DNA of 64,000 nucleotides from Caprimulgus europaeus. Lineage: Eukaryota; Chordata; Aves; Caprimulgiformes; Caprimulgidae. The DNA lies in NCBI GenBank assembly GCA_907165065.1, contig OU015538.1, positions 19,607,165 to 19,671,164 on the forward strand, written 5' to 3'. The notes beneath the pieces were generated by a model, which was not told the DNA's origin, searched no databases, and saw only the letters and a list, made by a program, of their open reading frames with translations. How positions within the stretch are numbered: the first letter of the stretch is position 1; every line of letters begins with the position of its first letter. Positions 47,119-57,600 of the stretch are shown one piece after another. Position numbers and translations under genes: made by a program.

Positions 47119-49492
47119 TTCAGTCTGAACCATTAAAGTGCAAATGTTTTGTGTTGGGGTTTTAAAAATCATTTTAAAGATAAATGTGAGCGCTCTACAT
47201 TGCTGTGAACCATGGTACCATTTCTTTTGCACTTCCTACCTTGAAAATCTCCAGAGCTAAATCCTGTGGCCGCTGAGTGCAGCTGGAAATCCAAGCGATT
47301 GGCTTGATGTGCTGCTGGGAATGGGGCACAGACTGGTGGTGCTGATTCCCGTTTGCTTTTTGAGCCAGCGTGGGTGAATTCAGCACCACCGGTGTCCTGA
47401 GGAGCTTACAGCTGGGGCCACGACTGCGGGAAAGAATTCAAAATTCTTTCAAGACCAGAGAGGGAAAATCAGCTGCAAGAACCCCCACGCAGGGCAGGTT
47501 TGGTGTGGGGGGGCTGCACATCCAGGCTCCACCCGAGAGCAGTGGCGAGTCCGGGATGGGATCGGGCCCAAACTGCTGGAGAGGAGGGTGCATAAGAGAG
47601 GTTCAGCCTCATCACCCCTTTGTTCAGAGCTGCTTTTGTTCCCAGGCGCTGCCAGGTGGCAGTGCAGCCACATCCATAGGCATCGGAGAGGCACACGTGT
47701 GCTCACCTGACTCAGACTGCCGGTCTGTGTAAACCTGGTTACTGAGGAAATTCTCAAGGCTCTCAAGTCACCTGAATTAATTAATCCAAAACTTGGAGCT
47801 CAAACCACATCCAACTTCTGCAATGATGGCTGCAGAGGAGGAGGTTAAAAACCAGAGAGAGAAGCAGATGAATGAAGAGAAATTCAGTCTGTCTGATGCT
47901 GAAGATTTAGTAATAAATTTATGGGTGACACTGAATTTGAATGTTTTTGGGGAAAAACTAGCCCCGAGCAGGGACGGTGGCTGCAGCTGTATTGCCACCT
48001 GGTGGCAAAAATAACCCCAACCCAGTAATTGGGGGAAAATGCCTTAAAACTTAATATTTCAAAGTAGGGAATAATTTATATTTAAATGAAAAATAAATCT
48101 AATATTAAATTAAAGAATCTGGCATTTAGAAATCAGGAGACTGAGATCAGACTGGAGGTGCAGCCTTAACTCTGCCCTTTTAGTTATGAAAATTACACTA
48201 ACGTGGGGGGGGTGAAGGAATAAAGGCAGAAAGGCTTGATCTGGAGTTCTGTATCCTTAACAATACTTTCTGATTTGACTTCGGTTTTCAGTTTTGATAA
48301 GATCATCTGCAGAAGTCAAACCTGTGCTTTAAAGTAACCACATCAGTCTTAAACTGTTTTTTGTTAATTTAGTGCAGATTTAATGATGATGCCTTGATGT
48401 GTAGCTGGGCCAGAACTGGTTCTGTTCAACAGCTGGAACAGCGCCGGGGTTTGGGTTCAGCTGGGATTTGTTAGGAGAAGAACATTGATCACACACCGAT
48501 GTTTTCCATTGATGCTGGAAGTTGAAGGACTTTGTGTTTTGCTGGTCTGCAATTAATATTGAACTGAATCAGCTCCATGGGCATTTGGCTCTGCCAAGGG
48601 GCTGTTCCATCTCCTGTCCCCCATGGGCAGGAGATCCATGAGGGGCTCTTCCTCTCTGGCTCTCTCTGGCTCTCGCTCGGGCTCTGGCTCTCCCGGGATT
48701 GCGGTTTCGGTTCGGGATTGTCGCTCCTCTGGGAACACCACAACTGTGTAACATTTTTCACTAAAAAAAGCTCATCTGACATTTTTTTTAAAGAAAAATT
48801 CTCCCTAGCCCAAATCTTCCTGCAATGGTCTCCTCTTTTTTGTTTAACAGGCATTTTCAGTTGGTGGCTGGTTACCTCTTTCTTCAGAGAGGTTTCAGGT
48901 GCAGCTGACCTCGCTGCAGCAACAGGGGCAAGGAAGGATCAGTGCTGTGCCACTTGCTTGAACTGGCCCTGCCTTTTGGTCTGGAAAGCCATGAAAACAA
49001 GAGTGCAGTGTTGTCACGTGGGCACGAGGCCAGCTGTACCCGCTCCCGAGGGGACCAGCCTGGCCAGGGGAACGCAGGAGCTGTGTGTGAAGCCCCGTCT
49101 CAGACAAGAGCATCGCCCGTTTTCTGGGGGGACGCGCTGGATTTCATCTGTCGTGTCCATGAGAACCAAAGGTGATTTTTCTTCCTGCTCTGCTGGTTCC
49201 TCTTTTCTCCTGTATCCCTTAATCAAATAATTACCCAGCAAAACCCTCTGACAGCGTATACGTTGTGCAGAGAGCATGTGTTTGCTGTTGACGTGGTGTC
49301 TCCGTGTTTTCGTGCCTCTGTCCCTGCAGTGCCAGGCGTTGTGTCCCCTCTCACCAGCTGGAGATGTATTTCAGCTCCTCTACGGCTGGGAGCAACCCAA
49401 GGGCAGAGCCATCCTGTGCCCTTCACAAGCACAACCACCGCTCCGGGCAGCGGGGAAGCGTGGCAGCCCCGTTAGTGTGTGTGTGTGCAGGC
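47119..49492. other. Gene-free GC-rich intergenic stretch
   Basis: No recognisable gene or repeat family. Overlapping open frames occur on both strands because stop codons are rare in GC-rich DNA; the longest, 217 codons at 48577-49230 (+), has a low-complexity Leu/Ser/Gly start encoded by a CTCTGGCT-type tandem tract at about 48655-48695 and no domain. Confidence 0.6.
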
Positions 49493-49493
49493 A

Positions 49494-49687
49494 GAGCCTC
49501 TGCCAGGGCTGAGCCTCCCTCTGCCAGGGCTGAGCCTCCCTCTGCCGGGGCTGAGCCTCCCTCCTCCAGGGCTGAGCCTCTGCCAGGGCTGAGCCTCCCT
49601 CCTCCAGGGCTGAGCCTCTCCTCAGGTCAGGGCTGAGCCTCTGCCAGGGCTGAGCCTCCCTCTCCCCTGAGCCTCTCCTCAGGTCAG
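49494..49687. repeat. GC-rich minisatellite, core GGGCTGAGCCT
   Basis: Eight copies of GGGCTGAGCCT spaced mostly 21 bp apart, with 17- and 23-bp variants, separated by CCCTCTGCCA or CCCTCCTCCA linkers. A final block, CTGAGCCTCTCCTCAGGTCA, duplicates part of the seventh repeat. The 21-bp spacing keeps one frame open, which explains a Pro/Ala/Glu-rich frame here; this is not evidence for a gene. Confidence 0.9.
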
Positions 49688-49697
49688 GGACGTTTCT

Positions 49698-49764
49698 GGG
49701 GGATTAATGGGGAGGGGTGTGCAGACCCCGAGGGGGGAGATGGGGATGGGGAGCTTGATGGGGG
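49698..49764 (+). other. G-rich tract with G-quadruplex potential
   Basis: G runs at 49698-49702, 49709-49712, 49714-49717, 49732-49737, 49742-49745, 49748-49751 and 49760-49764. The last four are separated by loops of 4, 2 and 8 nt, so four-tetrad folding is possible on the + strand. It lies right after the minisatellite. Confidence 0.55.
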
Positions 49765-50240
49765 CAACAAAACAGCTTCTTAATTTCTCATCAGAGGATG
49801 TTTTCTTTGCTCCTTAAGGTAAGTTTGCTTCCCAATGGCGGTTTAAAAACCTTCTTGCTGGTTTGAGGCTTACAAACTGGAGCAGTTTGGAAGAGAGCAG
49901 GTGGTGGCAGCTCTGTCTTCTGTGGGCTTGTCCCATCTTCCCAGGTGATCACTTGGTTCAGAAAACCAAGGCTATGGCTGTGTTCTGGGTCCTTCTTTCC
50001 CCTCATTATTTACCAAGTGATGCTGGTGTCTGGCTGACACACAGGTTCTTCCCCAGGAGCATCACTTCTCCCTCAGACTGGCCTTGGGTTTCCAGGCAGC
50101 CCTGGGTGCAGATGAGCTACCAGCCCCAAGCCTGGAGCCACGGCTGCTCCCAGGGTCCCTCCTGGGGAGGACAGAGCAGGTGAGAACCAGGCCAGTGGGG
50201 AAGAAGGTGGTGAAGGGAAAGGGAAGATAGACTGAATGTA
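49765..50240. other. Intergenic stretch, nothing recognised
   Basis: Unique-looking sequence between the G-rich tract and the next CR1. No exon, RNA gene or repeat family seen. Confidence 0.5.
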
Positions 50241-50573
50241 GATTGGGTCTACAAGAAAGATGGGGAGGGACTTTTTACAAGGGCAGGTGGTGACAGGATG
50301 AGGGGTGATGGCTTGAAACTGGAAGATGGGAGATGGAGATGAGATGTGAGGAAGAAATTCTTTGGTGTGAGGGTGGTGAGACCCTGTCTCAGGTTGCCCA
50401 GAGAAGCTGTGGCTGCTCCTCCCTGGAAGTGTTCTTGGCCAGGTTGGATGAGGCTTTGAGCAACCTGGTCTAGTGGAAGGTGTCCCTGCTGCTGGCAGGG
50501 GGGTTGGAACTGGATGAGCTTTAAGGTCCCTTCCCACCCAAACAAGTCTGGGATTCTCTGATATTTGACTAGA
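50241..50573 (+). mobile_element. CR1 LINE 3' fragment with extended tail
   Basis: Sense CR1: ACAAGAAAGATGGGGAGGGA, GGTGACAGGATGAGGGGTGA, GATGTGAGGAAGAAATTCTT, GGTTGCCCAGAGAAGCTGTG, then GGGTTGGAACTGGATGAGCT and GGGATTCTCTGATATTTGAC. The tail beyond GATTCTCTG (ATATTTGACTAG) is shared, in inverted orientation, with the copy at 17919-18075. The copy belongs to a subfamily different from the one at 46948. Confidence 0.9.
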
Positions 50574-50606
50574 AAGGCTGCTTAAAGCTCATCCAGTTCC
50601 AACCCC
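50500..50606. repeat. Perfect 26-bp inverted repeat within CR1-derived sequence
   Basis: The arm at 50500-50525 (GGGGTTGGAACTGGATGAGC plus TTTAAG) is the exact reverse complement of 50581-50606, with a 55-bp spacer that contains the CR1 3' tail. The right arm is a short antisense CR1 piece (to about 50610) without its own 3' tail. Confidence 0.85.
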
Positions 50607-50615
50607 ACCAAAGAT

Positions 50616-51429
50616 GGACAGAGCCTGTAGCAGGAAGGTAGCAACCACATCTCAGGATGGCCAAGTCCTTGGAATGGCACCTGAGAGCAGACATTTGCTG
50701 CCTGACACTGTGCCTTCCAGATACACCTAACAAAGACTGCAGGTTAATTTGCCTGCATTTAATATTCTGTTAATATTCACTCTGTAATAACTGCAAACCC
50801 ACTGCAACCAAAATCCCTTAGATCTTATTTCCAATAATAGTGAGTCAATGGCTCACTGTGCTCTGAACTATAAACAGATTTTATGAATTCTGCCAGAAAT
50901 TGAATATTGAATTATTTCTTTATGCCCACATGTCTTTCCTGGTTTTCTTAATTCTGCCAAATATTTAGCTCAGCAATCTCTCCTCTCAGCAACCCACACT
51001 CTCCTAGCTACATAATCCCATTTTTGGACCATTATTTAAAATTTCAGCTTTTTTACAAAGCTGGCCAAGGAGCAAAACTGATCTGAGAGGAATCAAACAA
51101 ATGAAGGTGTTCAGCTCTTGTTTGGGGATCAGGTTATTTGCTCCTCACATGGCAGCTGGACTGCCAAGCAGCAGGGCTTGAACCCAACCCAGTGCTTGGC
51201 TGAAAATGTCATTTCTTGCTGCCATCAGCAGGCCATGAGCTCACCCAACGCCTGCTATGATGTGTGTCCTCATAGAGAAGCAAGCTGCGCACACAGGATG
51301 ATTTTCAGAGTATGTGTTGCTTACTGTCTGGATGACATGTAGAAAAAAAAACAGTGAGAAAATAAGCCTTGCTCAACAATCCACTAATTAAAAACCCCAA
51401 TTTTGGGCAAACACTCATCATGAAGGGTC
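50616..51429. other. Intergenic stretch, nothing recognised
   Basis: AT-richer unique-looking sequence between CR1 copies. No exon, RNA or repeat family identified. Confidence 0.5.
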
Positions 51430-52014
51430 ATATCACCCTTGTACAGTGGCCAGTAGGACCAGGGAAGTTCTCTTCCCCCTGCACTGGGCACTGGTGAGGC
51501 TGCACCTCAAGTGCTGGGTTCAGTGTTGGGCCCCTGACTCCAAGAAGGACCTGGAGGTGCTGGAGCGTGTCCAGAGAAGGGAACGGAGCTGGGGAAGGGT
51601 CTGGAGCACAAGTGTGCTGAGTTCCCGGCTGAGGGAACTGGGGGTGTTGAGCCTGGAGAAAAGGAGGCTGAGGGGAGACCTTCTGGCTCTGTCCAAGTCC
51701 CTGCAAGGAGGGTGCAGAGAGGTGGGGGTGGGTCTGTTCAACCAAGGACCAAGGGACAGGACAAGAGGAAATGGGCTCCAGTTGTGCCCAGGGCAGTTGA
51801 GATTGGATGTGAGGAAGAATTTCTTTGCTGAAAGGGTTCTGGGGCATTGGAACAGGCTGCCCAGGGCAGTGGTGGAGTCACTACCCCTGGAGATATTTAA
51901 AAGATGTGTAGACATGGCACTTCAGGGCATGGTTTAGTGGGCATGGTGGTGTTGATAGTTGGACTTGATGATCTTAGAGGTCTTTTCCAACCTTAATGAT
52001 TCTGTGATTCTATG
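51430..52014 (+). mobile_element. CR1 LINE 3' fragment with pol C-terminal remnant
   Basis: About 585 bp of sense CR1. It contains the reading frame of the very C-terminal end of CR1 ORF2: an uninterrupted 163-codon frame at 51446-51937 includes [16 protein letters not shown] and [12 protein letters not shown] followed by H-W-N-R-L-P. The reverse transcriptase catalytic part is absent, so the copy is 5'-truncated and dead. The 3' end is GATTCTGTGATTCTATGAC, the standard CR1 octamer tail. A second CR1 end follows directly. Confidence 0.93.
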
Positions 52015-52136
52015 ACATGGTGCTCAGGGACATGGTTTAGTGGTGGACTCAGCAGTGGTGGGTTTACAGTTGAACTCAATGATCTTAAAGTTCTTTTACA
52101 ACCACAATAATTCTGTGATTCTGTGATTATATTTCA
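52015..52136 (+). mobile_element. Second CR1 3' end, in tandem with the preceding copy
   Basis: Starts with GGTGCTCAGGGACATGGTTT, parallel to the GGCACTTCAGGGCATGGTTT at about 51918 of the first copy, and ends with AATTCTGTGATTCTGTGATT. It repeats only the last ~115 bp of the element. It could be a second short insertion into the octamer tail of the first, or a duplication of the end. Confidence 0.85.
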
Positions 52137-53900
52137 ATTATTTTTCCCCCCTTTAAATAAATTTTCAGCTGAGGAAGCCATCTAAGAGACTCAATCATTC
52201 ACTGCAGCTGCTTGCCCCGTGCCCCGAGGTGTCCTGCTGTAGGGGACAGCAGGAGCAGCTGGGGCTGACGGAGCCGTTCCCCCCACCCGGCGTGGGGACA
52301 GGGACAGGGACGGGCGGCACCACCGACTGCTCGCTGCTCCCACGCTGGAGAGATGTGTTGATTCACTCTGTAATTGATTTGGGCAATCGGTTTCCAAGAT
52401 ACCACATCCTTCAGATATTTCAAACATCCTAACTCTGGCAGTGTATGCTATTTAAATGCCGATGTACAATGTGTGTGTATCTATATATACACACTCAGGT
52501 CCCTGTGTGCACTGGCAGTGCATGGATGGGCAGGGAAGCGCGTGTACCTGCTGCTCTCACCTGAAGAGGCTGCTGGTGGCTGGTTTGCTGGGCGGCCTCT
52601 CTCTGAGTCACAGCACAATCAATATCTCAGCATGGCCCCAGAGGTCCCCGCTGGCTCTGCTGCGCTGGGGCTTTCACTATAGCTCCAATTAACACCCTGA
52701 CCACGTGCAGTTATTAAAGAGCAATTGCAGGGTTTCCTTTAACCCCCGGGGCAGTGACCAGGCCCGGGGCAGTGACCAGGCCCAGCTCAGCGAGGTGCAT
52801 TTGTTTGCTGTTTCTGTGGTTCCTCACCGTCGCCTCCCCGGCTCCTCCCCGGCTCCTCCCCGGCTCCGTGCTACCGAGCGGCTGCCAGGTTTCAGGCAGG
52901 AGTCGCTGCCTGTCAGCGGGGAACGCTTGGCTTCCTGGAAGAAAGGAAAATTCTAAAGAGAGAAAAAACTCTGCCACAATCTCCTTCTGGCTTTCCAACA
53001 AAAAGTTGTTTAAATATTGGTTAAATTGGTTGAATATTATGAGTCCCCAGGGCTGCACACACATCTTTGTGAGTTCTGTCCTTCAGTGCATGAAAAGAAA
53101 ACTCGTGTGAGCAGAGGAAGAGGGGGAAGCTCTGAAGCAGGCAGGAGGGGAGGGGGTACACTGGAAGGTGGATGGGGACACTTGGGTCACCCTGTCTTGG
53201 ACTGGCTCAGCACTGAGCAGGAACGAGGGGAAGTGCCCAGAAAGGCAGAGCTCCCAAACTCCCTGCTTCAGGCCTCTAGAGCAAGAGCAACTCTTGTGTT
53301 GGCATGAACCAAACTTGGGCAATGCAGAGTTTTGCCTTGTTTTGAGGCCAAGACAAGGTGTAAAATATGTTAAGAATGGAGATAAAACAAAAGCCTGGAT
53401 TTGTGTCCTCCCAGGTTTGTAACCATCATGATCTGGGTTTGAATTTAAAGTTGGGATCTGAGATCACCCAGATCCTCCTTTCATCCATCTCTTGGGCGTA
53501 GGCAGCAGCAGGAGACCACAGAGGAACCGTAGAGGAACAGAACCAAACCAGCTTGAAACCACAGGTAATAAAGAGAGATTAATCTGAGAGATGAAATGTC
53601 AGTGCAAGTACTTCATGGAGAAAGACAAGGCTGTAAAACAAGGACAACCCTGTGAGACAGAGTGACAAAGGCACCCAATGCTGGGGACACACATCCAGGT
53701 CTTGGGGGAGAAGGGAAGGGTGGTGGGGAACTGGGACCAAACCACAAGAGCCTCTTTGTTGAGGTGTAAGGGGGGGGGCTGATCTTGGATGATCAAATCA
53801 GAAATAGAGTTGGAGAAGTCACCTGAAGTCACCTGAAGACAAGGGGTCATCGGGGACTGCACAGATTGGGTCTGGCCTGGGTTCAGAAGGAACAGAGCCC
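52137..53900. other. GC-rich intergenic stretch with short tandem repeats
   Basis: CpG-rich patches at about 52200-52345 and 52735-52925. It holds an 18-bp perfect doublet (52745-52780, CCCGGGGCAGTGACCAGG) and an 11-bp perfect triplet (52833-52865, CCTCCCCGGCT). No exon or promoter can be supported, although a CpG island of a neighbouring gene cannot be ruled out. Confidence 0.5.
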
Positions 53901-54648
53901 TGGGTACCAGCCCCGGCGCGCTGTGTGTGCTGCACGGCGCCCTGACGCTGCTGCCTGTGGGTGTATCAGTGGGATGAAATGACGGTTGATTTTTGGCTCC
54001 ACAAGGAAAAAATAAAACCCAACCTTTTTTTGTTTGGTTATATCCTCACTATAATAAGCTACATATTGTGGGTTTTTCATTGAAATGTTTTAGGACTGTA
54101 TTATATGCAAAAATCAAAATCTGTGCACATAATAATTTGTATTAAAAGCAGCATAATAATTATAAGCAAAAACTCAAACACAATCCATTAGAAAACCTCC
54201 TGCTCAAGAGGTCTTAAGGGCTGGTTTTACCCTTATCTAGTAATAACGTTGGGTTACATATTATTTTCCATATCCTAAAAATTTTCCAATGAGGAGTATT
54301 TTTTCTCAGCTCAAGGAAAGAGATCTTGAACTGATTCAACTTCTGCTCTGAAATAACCAGAGTCACTCCAGCTTTCTCTATCCAAGATCTGACCCAATAA
54401 CTTTAATTTACATTTCTCTGGTGGCTCATCCCACTGGTTAGTGATTTAAAATATAACTATAGGCTTATAAATGTGGATTTCTTATTTGTAGTAAATGGGG
54501 GGGGTTGTAACCCTAAGGGGCTCTTGCAAGAACCGTCTGGCACCAGTGGAGCCGGCGTTGTGCCGTGCTGGTAGGAAGCAATGCCGACTGTTTCCAGCTC
54601 AGCCCCTGGCTGAAGCAGACCTGAGAGATTTCTGAATGTGCTGCACCA
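53901..54648. other. AT-rich intergenic stretch, nothing recognised
   Basis: Composition drops back to AT-rich after about 53.95 kb. No exon, RNA gene or repeat family seen. Confidence 0.5.

Positions 54649-54732
<84 letters not shown>
54649..54732. repeat. Perfect (GAT)28 trinucleotide microsatellite
   Basis: 28 uninterrupted GAT units, 84 bp, flanked by CTGCACCA on the left and AGCCCACC on the right. Frames across it give poly-Ser or poly-His (minus strand) or poly-Asp/Met (plus strand), but there is no gene evidence around it. Lack of interruptions suggests a young, length-variable locus. Confidence 0.97.
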
Positions 54733-57394
54733 AGCCCACCTGTAGGACTGGAGCTCCCCAAGGAGTTTGAGTCTCTCTGGAGATCTGAAGGATGACCCAA
54801 AGAAGGTTTTCGCAGCTCTCTGTGCAATGGATGCCAGCTGGAAGATGGGCAGTCTGGAGGCAAACCAGCCGCTTCAGCAGCACTCCATGTGCTTAATAAT
54901 TCTCAGCAAACTCGAGAAGATATGAAAACACAAATTGAGAAGCACTGCACTCCTATGGAGATACAACAGAAGGGAGATGATCTGACACAGAGAGTGGGAT
55001 GGGGATAAAAACAAATTGGCTCGGGGCTGTGTTAAGGCTGATCAACCTGCTTGTCATTTGGGGGGTTAAGGACCCCTGTAAAAGCTCAAACCATGACTTC
55101 CTGCTCAAAAACATTTTGAGTGAGGGGGGACTGAGGTCCTCACAGTGTGTGTCAATGGAAAATAACTCCATATGTGTGACTATTTCAATAATGTGGAAAT
55201 GAAAAGCATGAGCAGTTGTTTTGGCAGGTGTTATTCACAATGAAGCACCAACCTGTGCAGATTAATCACCTGCTTTTGAGGCAGGGCCTTGGGAGGGAGC
55301 TGCTTGGTCATGCTCAGCAGCCAAGGTGTTTTGTAGGTGAGCTCTCTCTTTTTTTCCAGCTCTATAGAGTATAATGAAATGTAGGTGTCACTTTGACATG
55401 CCAACAGCATTAAAAAAGCACTCCCAGAGTCTCAAAACACCTTTGGAAGAAGCCAGAACTGCGGGGCTGAAGTTAAACAAACAAGCAGACAAACAAGGAA
55501 TGACAATTTCCATCTCCCCTGAGCTTTCCGCAGCCGTCGGTGGGTTGAGCACAGTGACACAAAGGGAGTCGGAAGGAAAATGCTGAGCACTCAATGCAAT
55601 GTTTTGTGGAGGAAAAATCTTTTACAAAGAAAATATTTATGGCAAAGTGTTCTCCTGTCTAGAAAAATGATAGAACACATTTACCCTGTTCTAACCCTGT
55701 AATGGGGCTCAGGCACTGCGGGAGCCTTGTGCTGGTTTTGTGCTCAGATAAGCAACATCCTTGCTCAAAAACCCATAATCCCTCTCAATATTAAATGGGT
55801 ACATAGGTTTATTTGTAGCTGTTAATAGAGATAGAATTGTTTCTGAGTGAAAACATCTTCCATCTAGTAAGCTAAATAAGCAATATTAATAGCTGGATGT
55901 AAAATGTCTGTAAAAACATAAAATACTTTATAACTGTCATATAAAAAACGCATTAAGACCTGAAGACTTTGTCATAACAGAAGAAATGTTACTTCTGTTG
56001 CTGCAAGCTTAATAATTGTGATTAATCACCCATTGTTTGGTGATTCAAAATTTAGAAGGGTGTTTTGATTTAAATTTTTCAGAGTTCTCAGAGTTCATGT
56101 GCTGTAGAAAAGCACCACTGGAAGGCAGTTGTACCCCCAAAGACACCATTTAGCACTAAAGCTGGAGTTGCAGAGCTGCTCGCCCAGCCACGTGCTGCCT
56201 GAAGCCCTCACCGCTGAGCTCGGTGACAATTTTAGCCTTCATTTGACAAGGTTGACTTCTTTCTTTCAGTTCATTTGAACTTCAGCCCTTTATCAGCCAC
56301 CTCAGTTTGTGTGCATTTATATGTACTTTAAAATTTTCAAGTTAATATTTCGATGTGAATATTTAAAGTATTTTAATTCTGACTATCTCTTTCAACGGTT
56401 CCTGTAATTACAAGGTACGTCATTCACTTTAGATTTAAATATGCTTCCTTCCCACACAAACCCTGCATTATTTCTTTTTTTCTTTATATTACTGTTAGCA
56501 TATTTTAAAAGTGAGTCTTATTGGTTTTTATCTTAAGAAATCAGATCTTCCTGTTTTTAAGACTCCTGCCCTGGTGCTTTTTGCTGTCCTAAAGATGGTA
56601 CTAGATTGTGGTGGTTGCAGGAAAAAATATCAAGGGCTCCTCCTCCTCATTCTATGAGAAAAAGGCTGATACTCAGAATTACAAGGTGGTTGTTTTTTAA
56701 GGAAAAAAAATAAAAGGTATTCAGCATCCATCTGTTTCTGTGATGGGGTCAGGAACAGCTGAGCTCTGTCTGTAGCTCAAAAGAGGGAAGGTGCAAAACC
56801 AGCCCCAGAGCAGTTCCCGGGGATGCAGTACGGAGCCAGACTGAGGGCTTTACCGTTGCCAGAAAGTAATTTCATGATGTGTTGCCTCCAGCGCTAGAAG
56901 AGGAGCAAACCTGTCTATGAAGGGACCCAAACTTTGAAGAGAAACAGCACTGCCAGGTCACTGCCACAGAATTCCATTCTGATGCAGCCTTTGCCTCTGT
57001 CCCTTTCCGTGCAGACTGCCCGGGGAACAGCAGCGTGGCAGCAGCAGGGCTCTGATCCAGCTCCTTTCTGGGTTTGGGTTTTTTTTTGAAGCCTTGTCCT
57101 ATCAGCTGTAGGGCTCAGTTCTAATTTGCTTAAATTTAGTGAAACACCACTAACTGGTGAAATGTTGTAGACTTACAGGCTGGACCTGACCTTTTGTAGC
57201 TTCATTAGGGTTTCACCATACCCCCCTCCCAGCATTATTCCTGTTAACAGCAGGCTGTTGATTGTTTACTCTGCAGTGGTCTGCTGATCTGCTTTGCTGG
57301 GTAATAGCTGTTCTTTAAAAGTCTGACCTCATTCTATTAGATGCTTCCTCTGTTGAGTGCTTTCATTTCTCACTGAAGCCAATACACAACATTT

Positions 57395-57600
57395 ACTAAA
57401 ACCCCCTCTCATTAAAGGCGGTGAGAACCTGCGTCTCAGACGGTGTGGACTGTATTTTGTTCCTTATCATTAAGATGTCTGTTTGTCTGTCATTTTTTAC
57501 TGTCATCTGTTCTGCCATGGCTCCTGATCCATGCCTGTGACAGCTCGTCATTAAAAGGAGAAGCAGCTCTTTCAGTGCCAAAGTCAACTTGTTGAAAACT
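57395..57600. other. Possible conserved non-coding element
   Basis: A sharply different, motif-dense block with TTATCATTAAGATGTCTG, TTACTGTCATCTGTTCTGCC and AGCTCGTCATTAAAAGGAG. It has ATTA/TAAT cores and CATCTG E-box-like sites and no repeat signature. I judge it from texture only. Confidence 0.25.

Noticed and set aside
48577-49230. 217-codon open frame on the plus strand, the longest outside HDX
   Set aside because: It lies in GC-rich DNA where stops are rare, begins in a CTCTGGCT-type tandem tract, has several overlapping rivals on both strands and no recognisable domain or splice structure.
49304-49636. Pro/Ala/Glu repeat protein frame
   Set aside because: It results from a minisatellite whose main period, 21 bp, is a multiple of three.
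54513-54883. Minus-strand frames with long poly-Ser and poly-His
   Set aside because: They are only translations of the (GAT)28 microsatellite and its flanks; no gene context supports them.
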